Part shown: positions 24,004-32,533 of the stretch, one piece after another | Position numbering within the stretch: the stretch's first letter is position 1 | Layout: each line of letters starts with the position of its first letter | DNA from: Chloroflexota bacterium | GTDB taxonomy: Bacteria > Chloroflexota > Dormibacteria > CF-121 | Reading direction: 5' to 3' | Assembly: GCA_005882045.1 (NCBI GenBank) | Contig: VBHO01000015.1 | Span: forward strand, 2,050-37,988 | Length of the DNA stretch: 35,939 nucleotides | The notes under the pieces: model-generated | The model's input: only the letters and a program-made list of their open reading frames with translations | Database searches by the model: none | Told to the model about the DNA's origin: nothing | Program-made: the position numbers and the translations under genes

Positions 24004-24630
24004 ATGCCGGACCAGACAAAGGAACGGATCGTCGATGCCGCCTACCGCACGCTCGTTCGGCGGGGTTACCACGAGACGGCTATGAAGGACATCGCCGCCG
24101 AAGCCGGGGTCGCGCCGGGGCTGGCGCACTACTACTTCGAGACCAAGGAAGACCTGCTGGTGGCAGCCATCGAGCACGCGTGCGAGCCCCTGATGAAGGC
24201 CTGGGAAGAAGCCGGCGTCAGCCTCAGTGGGCCGATGCCGGAGGACGCCGACCCGATGATGTTCGCGCGAATGGGATTCGAACTGGCCAAAGCGGAGCTC
24301 AAGTCCTACGGCGGCCTCTTCCTCTTGACCTTCGACATGTTTGGCGTGGGCCTGCACAACCCGAAGATCGCCTCCGCGGTCCGGACCTTCATCGAGGAGC
24401 GGCGGGCCTTCGTCGCCCGCATCACGCGCGCTGTCATCGCCGGCATGGCCGAGCCTCCGCTTGCCTCGGCGGACGCGATCGCGGCCGCCATCTGGGGCAG
24501 CCTCCACGGCATCTACCTGCAGAAAGTGATGAATCCCGCGTTCGACGCCGAAGCGGCCATCGATGCGCTGGGCGAGATGACGATGGCCTTCGCCACACGA
24601 CCACGAACCACCTCCCGGGAGGGGGGCTAG
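24004..24630 (+). CDS. TetR/AcrR family transcriptional regulator
   Basis: The 208-residue protein has the TetR N-terminal DNA-binding domain: RIVDAAYRTLVRRGYHETAM, then KDIAAEAGVAPGLAHYYFET at about 28-47, which includes the recognition helix. A helical ligand and dimer domain follows, of a type common in regulators of efflux pumps. It most likely represses its own operon, which continues two bases later with an MMPL exporter, through the palindrome at 23942-23980. The ATG is at 24004, 23 bases after the dyad. The inducing ligand cannot be told from sequence. Confidence 0.93.
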   Translation: MPDQTKERIVDAAYRTLVRRGYHETAMKDIAAEAGVAPGLAHYYFETKEDLLVAAIEHACEPLMKAWEEAGVSLSGPMPEDADPMMFARMGFELAKAELKSYGGLFLLTFDMFGVGLHNPKIASAVRTFIEERRAFVARITRAVIAGMAEPPLASADAIAAAIWGSLHGIYLQKVMNPAFDAEAAIDALGEMTMAFATRPRTTSREGG

Positions 24631-24632
24631 AC

Positions 24633-26861
24633 ATGTTTGCCTGGTGGGGTCAATTCGTCTACCGCTTCCGCTGGCCGGTGCTTGGCGTTTCCCTGCTCCT
24701 GCTGGCCGGGTCCATCCTGGCGTTCCGCAACGGCGGCACCCTGAAGAACAGCGGTGGCGAGAACACCGAGTCCGGGCGGGCGATCACGCTGATGCACGAG
24801 CAGCTGCCCCAGAGCGGGCCGGGCGCGGGATCCACCTTCGTCCTCGTCTTCGGCAGCCAGACGATGGGGGTGCAGGACCCCGCCTTCAAACAAGCGGTGC
24901 TTGCCGCCCTGCAGCCGCTCAAGGATGACGCGAGGGTGAAGAGCATCGACACGCCCTTTGACGTTCCGGCCGAGCAAGCCAAGGCGATGACCTCGACCGA
25001 CGGTCACCACGTCTTCGCCCAGGTCAGCCTCAAGGACGACTACCCGACGGCTCGCGGGTTCTACAAGCAGATGCGAACGGAAGTCCACTCGGACCAGCTC
25101 CAGGTGCTAGGAACCGGCGCCGTCGCCATTGGTTCCGACTTCGATAAATACCTGCAATCGGACCTGCAGCGGGCCGAAGTCGTTTCGCTGATCGTGATTC
25201 TCCCCTTGCTCTTGATCGTCTTCGCAACCGTCGTGAGCGCCGTTCTGCCGCTCGGTGTGGGCGGCTTCGCCGTCCTGGGCGGCCTCGCCGGCGTTGGCCT
25301 GCTGGCTCGCGTGACCGACGTCTCGACCTACGCCACCAACATCGTTACCCTGATCGGCCTCGGTGTCGCGATCGATTATTCGCTCTTTATCGTCAACCGC
25401 TTCCGGGAGGAGCTAGCCGCCGGCGCGAGCGCTGAGCAAGCCCTGATCGCCAGCATGCGGACCTCGGGCCGGGCGGTGACGTTCTCGGGGATCACCGTGG
25501 CCATTGGGCTGAGCGCCATGCTCTTCTTCCAGGGGACCTTCCTGGCCTCGATGGGATTCGCCGGCGCCATCGTGGTCGCGATCGCGGTGCTCTACGCGCT
25601 GACCTTTCTTGCCTCGCTGCTGGCGATCCTCGGTCCTCGCGTGAACCGGCTCCGCCTCCCATTTCCGCGGCGGGCGGCCGGCCGCGGCCTGTGGCACGCC
25701 GTCGCGATTCGCGTGATGCAGCGGCCGCTGCTGGTGCTGGTGCCCATCGTCCTATTGCTCGTGTTGATGGCCTCGCCGATCTTTCAGATCCGGATCGCGA
25801 ACGGCGACGTCGGGATGCTGCCGCCGAATGCCGAGACGCGGCGTGGCTATGACCAGTTGCAACGGTTTCCCGGGCAGGGCCAGACCTTCTTCAACGTGGT
25901 GGTTCGGTATCCGAACGGCGGGCCACTGACGCGTGACCATGTGGGAGATCTGTACGACCTGGCGCAGAAGATCAAGCTGATCCGAGGCGTCGAGTCGGTC
26001 GAGAGCATGGTGAGCTTCGACCCCTCGCTCAGTCGCTCGGACTACCAGGCGCTGCTCACGCAGCCGGCTTCGACGCAGACGGCCCGCGTCCAGTCGATCG
26101 TTCACGGGACGACCGGCTCACAGATCGCGGTGCTCTCGGTCGTCACCAGGTACGGACAGGAAAGTGATGCCTCCCGTGCCATCGTGCATTCGCTGCGAAC
26201 CATCGACGTCCCGCCGGGCAGCAGCGTGTTGGTCGACGCCTTCTCGCTCGACTTCACCGACTTCATCCTGCAACGGATTCCGCTCGCGATCGCCTACGTG
26301 ATGATCGTCACCTATCTCGTCCTGTTCCTCCTGACCGGGTCCGTGGTGCTCCCGCTCAAGGCGGTCATCATGAACATCCTTTCGATCGGGGCCTCCTTCG
26401 GCGCCCTGGTGTGGGTCTTCCAGCAAGGCCATCTCAGCTCCCTGCTGAACTTCACCGCGGCGCCCCTCGATCCCTCGGTTCCCGTCCTCCTCTTCTGCCT
26501 GGTCTTCGGGCTGTCGATGGACTACGAGGTACTCCTGATCAGCCGGATCCAGGAGGAATATCGAAAGACAGGCGACACCACGCAGGCGGTCGCCCAGGGC
26601 CTGGAGAAGAGCGGCCGCCTGATCACCGGGGCCGCCGCCATCATGGTGGCAGTCTTCCTCGCCTTCGGCCTGGCGGACGTGGTCCTGATCAAGTCGATCG
26701 GCCTCGGGCTGGCGCTGGCGGTCGCCATCGACGCCACGTTGGTGCGGGCACTGATCGTGCCGGCGGTGATGCGGCTGCTGGGACGAGCCAACTGGTGGGC
26801 GCCGCGGGGCCTCAAGCGCCTGCACCGGCGCATCAGCCTGGGCGAACAGCAGGCAGCGTAG
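24633..26861 (+). CDS. MMPL/RND family membrane exporter
   Basis: The 742-residue protein has one N-terminal helix, an extracytoplasmic domain, a bundle with VSLIVILPLLLIVFATVVSA and GLGVAIDYSLFIVNRFREEL, a second soluble domain, and a second bundle with LVFGLSMDYEVLLISRIQEE. The paired D-Y motifs in the GxxxDY segments are the proton-relay positions of MMPL proteins. These pumps export lipids or drugs. The ATG at 24633 follows the tetR stop by two bases and has GGAGGGGGG upstream; a longer open frame covers tetR and is not used. Control by the TetR protein is likely; the substrate is unknown. Confidence 0.92.
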   Translation: MFAWWGQFVYRFRWPVLGVSLLLLAGSILAFRNGGTLKNSGGENTESGRAITLMHEQLPQSGPGAGSTFVLVFGSQTMGVQDPAFKQAVLAALQPLKDDARVKSIDTPFDVPAEQAKAMTSTDGHHVFAQVSLKDDYPTARGFYKQMRTEVHSDQLQVLGTGAVAIGSDFDKYLQSDLQRAEVVSLIVILPLLLIVFATVVSAVLPLGVGGFAVLGGLAGVGLLARVTDVSTYATNIVTLIGLGVAIDYSLFIVNRFREELAAGASAEQALIASMRTSGRAVTFSGITVAIGLSAMLFFQGTFLASMGFAGAIVVAIAVLYALTFLASLLAILGPRVNRLRLPFPRRAAGRGLWHAVAIRVMQRPLLVLVPIVLLLVLMASPIFQIRIANGDVGMLPPNAETRRGYDQLQRFPGQGQTFFNVVVRYPNGGPLTRDHVGDLYDLAQKIKLIRGVESVESMVSFDPSLSRSDYQALLTQPASTQTARVQSIVHGTTGSQIAVLSVVTRYGQESDASRAIVHSLRTIDVPPGSSVLVDAFSLDFTDFILQRIPLAIAYVMIVTYLVLFLLTGSVVLPLKAVIMNILSIGASFGALVWVFQQGHLSSLLNFTAAPLDPSVPVLLFCLVFGLSMDYEVLLISRIQEEYRKTGDTTQAVAQGLEKSGRLITGAAAIMVAVFLAFGLADVVLIKSIGLGLALAVAIDATLVRALIVPAVMRLLGRANWWAPRGLKRLHRRISLGEQQAA

Positions 26862-26890
26862 CCCTGCGGCCGGCGTAGCGCTGCGGTCCG
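26856..26890 (+). repeat. Short tandem direct repeat at the MMPL stop codon
   Basis: GCGTAGCCCTGCGGCCG (26856-26872) is followed at once by GCGTAGCGCTGCGGTCCG (26873-26890), a near-identical second copy. The first copy contains the MMPL stop codon. It looks like a small local duplication; no function is evident. Confidence 0.5.
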
Positions 26891-26958
26891 GCGGCGCGCT
26901 TCACCGGTTCGTCGCCGACGGTGTCGATGGGTCGACTCGGTCGGCGCGATATATCGGT

Positions 26959-28221
26959 GTGCTTCCCGCCCGCGCGCATCGCTTCCGGTCATCGGGGTTG
27001 GGCCACCAACCCGAGACGCACGTCCGAATCGACCGGGGCGGCTGGCTGCTCTTCTTCGCCCACGGGCTGTCCGGCCTCGGCGCCGGGCCCTTTATCGCCT
27101 TCGGTGTCATCTACCAGCGGCAGCTCGGCGCGAGCGCCTTTGAAATCGGGGTGCTGGCCGCCATCGGCATGTTGGTGGCAACCCTCGTGATGCTGCCCGG
27201 AACCCGCCTGGCCGAGCGCCGCGACCTGCGCAAGACGGTAATCGCGGGCTGGGTGCTCGGTGTGCCGGCGCCCCTCTGCTACGCGGTCGCGCCCCACTGG
27301 GGTTGGACGGCCGTCGGCATCCTCTTCCTGCAACTCTCCGTCTTCAATACCCCGGCGATCAGCGTCTACCTCTCACTGGGCGTGCCGCGCGATCGGATCG
27401 CTGCGGTGATGACCACCGTCTTCTCGGCGTATTCGCTGGGGCTGATCGCCTCCAGCGTGCTCTGCGGCTGGCTGGCCCAGGTCATCCCGCTGAGCACGCT
27501 CTTCTGGGTGTCGTTTGCCTTCTTCTTCCTGGCGGCGGTCTGCATCGCGTTCCTCCCGGCCAAACGGTCGCCCACGTTCACGGTGCCGTCGATCCGGTAC
27601 CGAGACCTGATGCGCTTCCCCGCTTACCGCGTCATGCTCGCGCTATTCACGGTCGTGACCGGCATCATCTTCATCCCCTGGACCTTCACCGCGCTCTACG
27701 CCCACGAGGCGGCCCACGTCAGCAACTTCTGGATCGGGGTCTTGATGAGCGTCCTCTACCTGGGCTCGGTGATCATGGGCCTGAGCCTTGGGCGGCTGCG
27801 CCGGACGCTCGGCAGCGTGACCATCGTCCTCTGCTTCGAGGCAGCCTACGTCGCCTCCGCGATCCTGCTCCTTTCCTCGATGGCCCTGCCGATCCTGGGG
27901 TTCGCCTTCTTCCTGCGGGGGGCGTTCTGGTCCTTCCGCCAGGTCATGACCGCCGTGATCGGCGAGGTACTACCTGACTACGCCATGGCCAAGGGGTACG
28001 GGCTCTTCGCGCTGGTCACCGGCGCGGTGGTCATCGTCGCCTACCCGATCGCCGGCTGGATGTACGGCCTGCAGGTGAGCATGCCCTTCTGGTCATCGGC
28101 CCTCTTGATGGCGATCGCGATGCTGGCCACGGTCTGGGTGCGCGCCTACTTCCACGCTAACTACCTGAAGCCGCCCCAGGTCGAGGTCGTGCCCGATGAC
28201 GTGCTTCCCCGGGCCGCTTAG
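26959..28221 (+). CDS. Major facilitator superfamily transporter
   Basis: A 12-helix MFS protein of up to 420 residues. The first helix is WLLFFAHGLSGLGAGPFIAF at about 29-48, followed by the loop PGTRLAERRDLRKTVIAGW with the charged motif between helices 2 and 3. Other helices include FWVSFAFFFLAAVCIAFL and GYGLFALVTGAVVIVAYPIA. GTG at 26959 is the first start, but the first 25 residues are not typical and a TTG near 26999 is also possible. It lies 97 bases after MMPL and may be part of that operon. Its TAG shares four bases with the stop of the opposing lipoprotein gene. The substrate cannot be assigned. Confidence 0.88.
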   Translation: MLPARAHRFRSSGLGHQPETHVRIDRGGWLLFFAHGLSGLGAGPFIAFGVIYQRQLGASAFEIGVLAAIGMLVATLVMLPGTRLAERRDLRKTVIAGWVLGVPAPLCYAVAPHWGWTAVGILFLQLSVFNTPAISVYLSLGVPRDRIAAVMTTVFSAYSLGLIASSVLCGWLAQVIPLSTLFWVSFAFFFLAAVCIAFLPAKRSPTFTVPSIRYRDLMRFPAYRVMLALFTVVTGIIFIPWTFTALYAHEAAHVSNFWIGVLMSVLYLGSVIMGLSLGRLRRTLGSVTIVLCFEAAYVASAILLLSSMALPILGFAFFLRGAFWSFRQVMTAVIGEVLPDYAMAKGYGLFALVTGAVVIVAYPIAGWMYGLQVSMPFWSSALLMAIAMLATVWVRAYFHANYLKPPQVEVVPDDVLPRAA

Positions 28222-29900
28222 CCGGTCGGTGTCCAGTTGGGCGCCTGGCCCGTATAGGGGTAGTCCGCCTCCCACCCGGTCAGTTGCTGCGGCCGAGACC
28301 CGTCGCCGTTCATCACGTAGATCTGGGGCAAGCCGTCCAAAAGGCCGACGAAAGCGACGCGGCGATCGTATGCCGGTGCGTTCGGCGCCGACCCGTTCGG
28401 CGCGTCCTTGCCGCCCGTGACCTGCACCACGCCGCCGGCCTCGCTGGCGGAAAAGATATTGACCCGATACAGGACGGCGGAGCTGCCGCCGCCCGTCGCG
28501 ACGAACAGCGTGCTGTTGTCGTTCAACCAGGCAGTGCCAGTGATGTCGAGCGCGCCACCTCGCCGGGAGAGGTCGTAGACCCAGAGCTCTGGACCGGCCG
28601 CGGTCAGCCGTCGAAAGGCCAGCTTGGTGCCGTTGGGCGACCATGAGGGCTGGTCGGCCGGGTCGTCGAGGCCGATCGGCCGGTAGCGGGTCCGCAGGTC
28701 CAGGTTCAGGATCCACAGGTGGGCGCTTCCCTGCGCATCGATGGTGCTGTAGGCGACCGATTTGGCGTCGGGACTGAGGGCGACAGGACCGATCACCCGG
28801 CCGTCGACGGGATCGGTGAGCGCCACGTCCTCGAGGGTCGTCGGCCGGAAGCGTCGCAGGCTCCCATCGACGAGATAGATGATGGTGCCGTCTGCCGACC
28901 AGTAGGCGGCCGAGCCGCTGATGCCCGGGCGAATGGCCGTCCCGGAGGCAAGGTCGACGATCTGGATGGGGCCGCGATCGGCGCCGCGGGGCGCCTCGAC
29001 CACCACCAGGCGCTGTCCGTCGGGTGACCAATCGAAGGACAGGAGACCGTCCTGTAACTGGCTCTGGGCGCTCAGCTGGTAGATCAGCTTGGGCGTCGAG
29101 CGGCCGAGGAAGCTGTCGGCGTGCGGGTCAACGATGCCGACCCCGAAGGCAGGCTGACCTCGCTGGCCGACCAGGTATCCGATCTTGCGCGAGAGCGAAA
29201 GCGGGCCGGTTCGAAAGCGGGTCTGCACCACTCCATTGATCGCGTTCTCGTGGACATCGACCGGCCGGTCGACCGTCACGGTGTAGCTCTGGTTCGGCTG
29301 GAGAATGGCGGTCGGAATGATTTCAAACTGCGAGCCGTCGCCCCCAGGCTTCGAGCGCAGCAAGAAGGGCACGTCTGGGCTCAGTTGGATGGCGCCCGGC
29401 AGGGAGTCGGCCCGCATCGGGCGGCTGAAGGTGAGGACGATATTGCGATCAGGGGCAATGCCGGACGCGTTGTCGGAGGGGTCGACCGAAGTCATGGCCG
29501 GCGGTCCTTCGGTTTTGAACCGCCACGAGTGGTCGAGCGTGTTCTGCTGGCCGCTGGCGTCCGCGTAGCCAGCGTGCATCGACACGGTGTACTGGGTAGA
29601 GAGCGCGAAGTTGACGTGGGTATGGATGAACATCAGGGTGTTGCCGGTCCAGGCAAAGCGGCAACTCTTAGATCCGCTGCAGCTGGAAAGCGCCGGTGCG
29701 AGATCGAAGCGCTGCTCCACGGACTCATGGTTCATGGGCCGATCGAAGCCGATGCTGATCGTCTGGTTAGACGGCACGTCCGTCACCTCGCGGCTGGGCG
29801 TAATGCTGACGATGCGCGGCGGATTCAGGGCGCAGGAGGCCAGGGCCGGTGCCAACACGGCCAGGAGGAGGAGTCGCCGAACGAGGCTGGACGCGGCTAG
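28218..29900 (-). CDS. Lipoprotein with Ig-like (Big_5/SbsA) domains and a beta-propeller; unusual start
   Basis: The protein has a lipoprotein signal (RR, a Leu-rich core, and the lipobox ending LASC), then two SbsA-type Ig-like repeats: IVSITPSREVTDVPSNQTIS and MTSVDPSDNASGIAPDRNIV with IVLTFSRPM. A TolB-like propeller follows (FDWSPDGQRLVVVE, PVALSPDAKSVAYS, PSWSPNGTKLAFRR). It is probably anchored outside the membrane and binds protein or wall polymer. There is no ATG, GTG or TTG in frame between 29858 (inside the signal core) and 30116 (deep in the upstream gene). CTA at 29900 overlaps the upstream TAG as CTAG, in the same geometry as ATGA overlaps here, and would give a perfect signal peptide and 560 residues. 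The product is secure; the start is speculative. GTG 29858 or TTG 30116 are alternatives. Confidence 0.8.
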   Translation of the reverse strand, partial: LAASSLVRRLLLLAVLAPALASCALNPPRIVSITPSREVTDVPSNQTISIGFDRPMNHESVEQRFDLAPALSSCSGSKSCRFAWTGNTLMFIHTHVNFALSTQYTVSMHAGYADASGQQNTLDHSWRFKTEGPPAMTSVDPSDNASGIAPDRNIVLTFSRPMRADSLPGAIQLSPDVPFLLRSKPGGDGSQFEIIPTAILQPNQSYTVTVDRPVDVHENAINGVVQTRFRTGPLSLSRKIGYLVGQRGQPAFGVGIVDPHADSFLGRSTPKLIYQLSAQSQLQDGLLSFDWSPDGQRLVVVEAPRGADRGPIQIVDLASGTAIRPGISGSAAYWSADGTIIYLVDGSLRRFRPTTLEDVALTDPVDGRVIGPVALSPDAKSVAYSTIDAQGSAHLWILNLDLRTRYRPIGLDDPADQPSWSPNGTKLAFRRLTAAGPELWVYDLSRRGGALDITGTAWLNDNSTLFVATGGGSSAVLYRVNIFSASEAGGVVQVTGGKDAPNGSAPNAPAYDRRVAFVGLLDGLPQIYVMNGDGSRPQQLTGWEADYPYTGQAPNWTPTG

Positions 29901-31390
29901 CGCTGTTCTTCGACCAACTGGCGCATCTCGTTCGCCAGGTTGGTCAGGCGGGCCGGATCGACGAACATGATCGAGGTCTGCGAGATCCGGTCGATCGTCC
30001 GGTCGAGCCCGTCGAGATTGTGCTCGGTGGACGCGAGCATCTCCTTGACCTTCTTCGAGCGGTTCTGGAGGGCGGCGTCCGCCATCTGGTTCAGCTGGCT
30101 CATCAGTGCCGGCCAATCGATATCAGGCTCGTTGCTGGCCGGTGCGGCCGGTGCCGGCGCCGGCTGGTAGTTTTGGGCACGTGGGGCGCTGGGCGCGGCG
30201 GGCGCGGGAGCAGCGGCGGGCTGCGCCGGGGCTGGCCGGTAGGTGGTCGCCGGCACGGATGGCGTCATCGCCAGCATCTCTTCGAGGCTCACCGACTCCG
30301 GTTCCTCGAGGTCAGCCACGGCTTTGACCTCGATCCGGGTCTTGGCATCGGCACAGAGGCGCGTCACGATCTCGGGGTCCTGCATCAGCTGCGGCTGCCC
30401 GCGAGTGAAAGCGCCCAGCAGCGCGCCGTCACGGAGCAGGACAATCCCCATCTCGTCGGGCGCCCGGACCAGCAGGCTCCCGTGGATTTTCTCCTCCTGG
30501 AGGTACGCAAGCAGCGCCCGCACGTCGACAAAGCGCGCCAGCAGACCCTGGAGGATGGTCGGGGCCGTCAGCAGCTGATAGATGGCGGTCACGACCTCGG
30601 CCGACAGCTCGATCACGTCCATGCTGCCCTCGCCGCGATCGACATCGTTCTTGAAGAGCGAGAAGGCGGTCCGGCCGGTGGACACCACCGCGCCGCCGTC
30701 GTAAAAGCTCTCGATCAGGCTGCCCTGGTAGAAGAGGATCATGCCGCGAGATGCCGCGCCGGTCAGCCGAAGATAACCCGTCAGGTGATCGGAACTCAGC
30801 GAGCGCAGCAGTTTGGGGAAATCGACGAAGGCGGTCTTGAGTGACTCGTAGACGAGCTTGCCCACCGGTAGCGGGTAGAGCTCGGTGGCCGGCGGTCCAT
30901 CCTCCGGCGTGGGCTGCGCTTGCGCGGTGGGCGCCGGCTGCTGCTGCTGGCTCACGACGGGTCGCTCATTGACCTGGGGTTGGGGTGCTGGTTGCGCGGC
31001 CGGCGCCGGTGCGGGACGGGTGGCGGCGGCGACGGTCCCGTTATCCGACGCTCCGGGCACGCCGCGGCGCTTGGCCTCGGCGAGGATGTCCGCGGTTGGC
31101 GCGGTAATGGTTTCCTCCGTCGGCAGCTTGGACTTGGGGTCAAAGGTGTAGTCGCCTTGCCGCCAGGCCAGCGGTTCAAAGACCGCCTCTTCGCCCTGGC
31201 TTCCGTTCCCGTAGGCATGAAAGAGGTGGCCGAAGAGGAAAAACAGCGAGAACGCCTCGCCGCCGTTCCGAACCTGAAGCGTCCCTGTGGCGCGCTGGGC
31301 TTGCATGGACTGCAAAAGAGACAACAGGGGGGTCGAGTCTAACGATCCTTTGTAGTCCACAAGTCTCGGCGCCTGCTCGATGGAACTCAC
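29897..31390 (-). CDS. DUF4388 (PATAN-like) multi-domain protein
   Basis: The 497-residue cytoplasmic protein has an N-terminal DUF4388 domain (about 11-90): YKGSLDSTPLLSLLQSMQAQ, ATGTLQVRNGGEAFSLFFLF, and EAVFEPLAWRQGDYTFDP. A second region of the same general type (about 175-330) contains DHLTGYLRLTGAASRGMILF and HGSLLVRAPDEMGIVLLRDG. Two Pro/Ala/Gln-rich linkers (about 121-168 and 379-422) and a C-terminal helical part (about 425-497) complete it. PATAN domains occur in regulators of motility and polarity; the role here is unknown. GTG at 31390 has GGGAGG six bases upstream and is preferred to the longer frame from 31465. A TAGCAT at 31425-31430 may be its -10 box. Confidence 0.85.
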   Translation of the reverse strand: MSSIEQAPRLVDYKGSLDSTPLLSLLQSMQAQRATGTLQVRNGGEAFSLFFLFGHLFHAYGNGSQGEEAVFEPLAWRQGDYTFDPKSKLPTEETITAPTADILAEAKRRGVPGASDNGTVAAATRPAPAPAAQPAPQPQVNERPVVSQQQQPAPTAQAQPTPEDGPPATELYPLPVGKLVYESLKTAFVDFPKLLRSLSSDHLTGYLRLTGAASRGMILFYQGSLIESFYDGGAVVSTGRTAFSLFKNDVDRGEGSMDVIELSAEVVTAIYQLLTAPTILQGLLARFVDVRALLAYLQEEKIHGSLLVRAPDEMGIVLLRDGALLGAFTRGQPQLMQDPEIVTRLCADAKTRIEVKAVADLEEPESVSLEEMLAMTPSVPATTYRPAPAQPAAAPAPAAPSAPRAQNYQPAPAPAAPASNEPDIDWPALMSQLNQMADAALQNRSKKVKEMLASTEHNLDGLDRTIDRISQTSIMFVDPARLTNLANEMRQLVEEQR

Positions 31391-31513
31391 GAAAAGCCTC
31401 CCACCGCCCCGAGATTTGTCTCCAATGCTAGCACAGCCCAAATACGATAACCCAACTGTCAGCAACGCGGGGTGGCGGGCCCCTCGGGCGGCCGGCGGCT
31501 AAGCTGTGGAGGC

Positions 31514-32533
31514 ATGCCCGAATTGAGGATCTGCGAGGACCCCTCCAGCTGGGACGGGTTTGTCTCGCAGGCGGAGGACGCCTCCGTACTGCAGGCCTGG
31601 GCCTGGGGCAGCCTCAAATCGCGCCACGGCTGGCGCGTTCAGCGCTACTTCTGGGTCGATCACGGCACGCCGACGGCAGCGGCCGCCGTGCTCCGGCGGA
31701 GCCTTCCCGGTGGACTGGCCCTGAACTATGCGCCGCGCGGTCCCATCCTCGATGGCCACCTCGACCAATGGCCGGCCTTCTGGCAGGCCCTGCGCGAGCG
31801 CCTCGCCCAGGAGGGCGGCACGGTCCTCAAAGTCGACCCGGAGTGGACAACTGATGCGCAGCGGGCGGTGCTGACGCAGACCGGCGCGCTGCCGAGCCGG
31901 CATCCGATCCAGCACCAGGCAAGCTGGCTGGTCGACATCAGCGGCGGCGATCAGGCGATGGCGCGCCTCAAGGAGTCGACCCGCCGAAACATTCGGGCGG
32001 GCATCAAGCAGGGGATCACGGTCGAGGCCTCGGACGCATCGGCCGCCCTGGACAGCTTCTACGAGCTGCTCCAGGAGACCGCCGCGCGAGAGCAATTCAC
32101 GGTTCGCAGCCGGGCCTATTACCAGGATCTGCTGAGTCTCTTCCGCGAGCGCGGCCAGGTGGCCGTCTACCTCGCCCGCCACGAGGAACGATTGCTGGCC
32201 GGGGCCGTCATGCTGTTCTTCGGCTCGAAGCTGGTGTACCTGTACGGCGGTACACGAACGGCGGCCAAGGACTTGAAGCCGGGCTACCTCTTGCACTGGC
32301 GCGCGATCGAGGACGCGCAACGACGGGGCTGCACCACCTACGACATGTGGGGGGTGCCGCTCGATCCGCAACCCGGCCAGCGCGGCTACGGCTATTACGT
32401 CTTCAAGTCACGCTTCAATGGGCAGATGATCAAGTTCATCGGCCTCTACGACCTGCCGGTCAATCGTGCCGCAACGTTGACGATCCGCCTGGCGGAGCGA
32501 TTCGCGCGGGCCGGCCAGCCTGAGTTTGTCTGA
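31514..32533 (+). CDS. FemX/FemAB-like peptidoglycan peptidyltransferase, first copy
   Basis: Fem proteins use aminoacyl-tRNA to add residues to the peptidoglycan stem peptide on lipid II. The 339-residue protein has the twin GNAT-like fold with SVLQAWAWGSLKSRHGWRVQ near 25-44, STRRNIRAGIKQGITVEASD, and the C-terminal block LVYLYGGTRTAAKDLKPGYL then HWRAIEDAQRRGCTTYDMWG and YVFKSRFNGQMIKFIGLYD. The ATG is at 31514; TAAGCT (31500-31505) lies eight bases upstream and a GGAGG sits too close to be a normal ribosome site. Its stop overlaps the second fem gene by eight bases. It is divergent from the DUF4388 gene. Confidence 0.9.
   Translation: MPELRICEDPSSWDGFVSQAEDASVLQAWAWGSLKSRHGWRVQRYFWVDHGTPTAAAAVLRRSLPGGLALNYAPRGPILDGHLDQWPAFWQALRERLAQEGGTVLKVDPEWTTDAQRAVLTQTGALPSRHPIQHQASWLVDISGGDQAMARLKESTRRNIRAGIKQGITVEASDASAALDSFYELLQETAAREQFTVRSRAYYQDLLSLFRERGQVAVYLARHEERLLAGAVMLFFGSKLVYLYGGTRTAAKDLKPGYLLHWRAIEDAQRRGCTTYDMWGVPLDPQPGQRGYGYYVFKSRFNGQMIKFIGLYDLPVNRAATLTIRLAERFARAGQPEFV

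Noticed and set aside
22519-24507. 662-codon open frame antisense to the GT4 and tetR genes
   Set aside because: It spans two well-identified genes and the palindromic promoter between them, and shows no domain; it is a GC-driven shadow.
29905-30116. Long N-terminal extension of the lipoprotein from TTG at 30116
   Set aside because: It lies inside the DUF4388 coding region, is Arg/Pro/Asp-rich shadow sequence, and would bury the signal peptide about 70 residues from the N-terminus.
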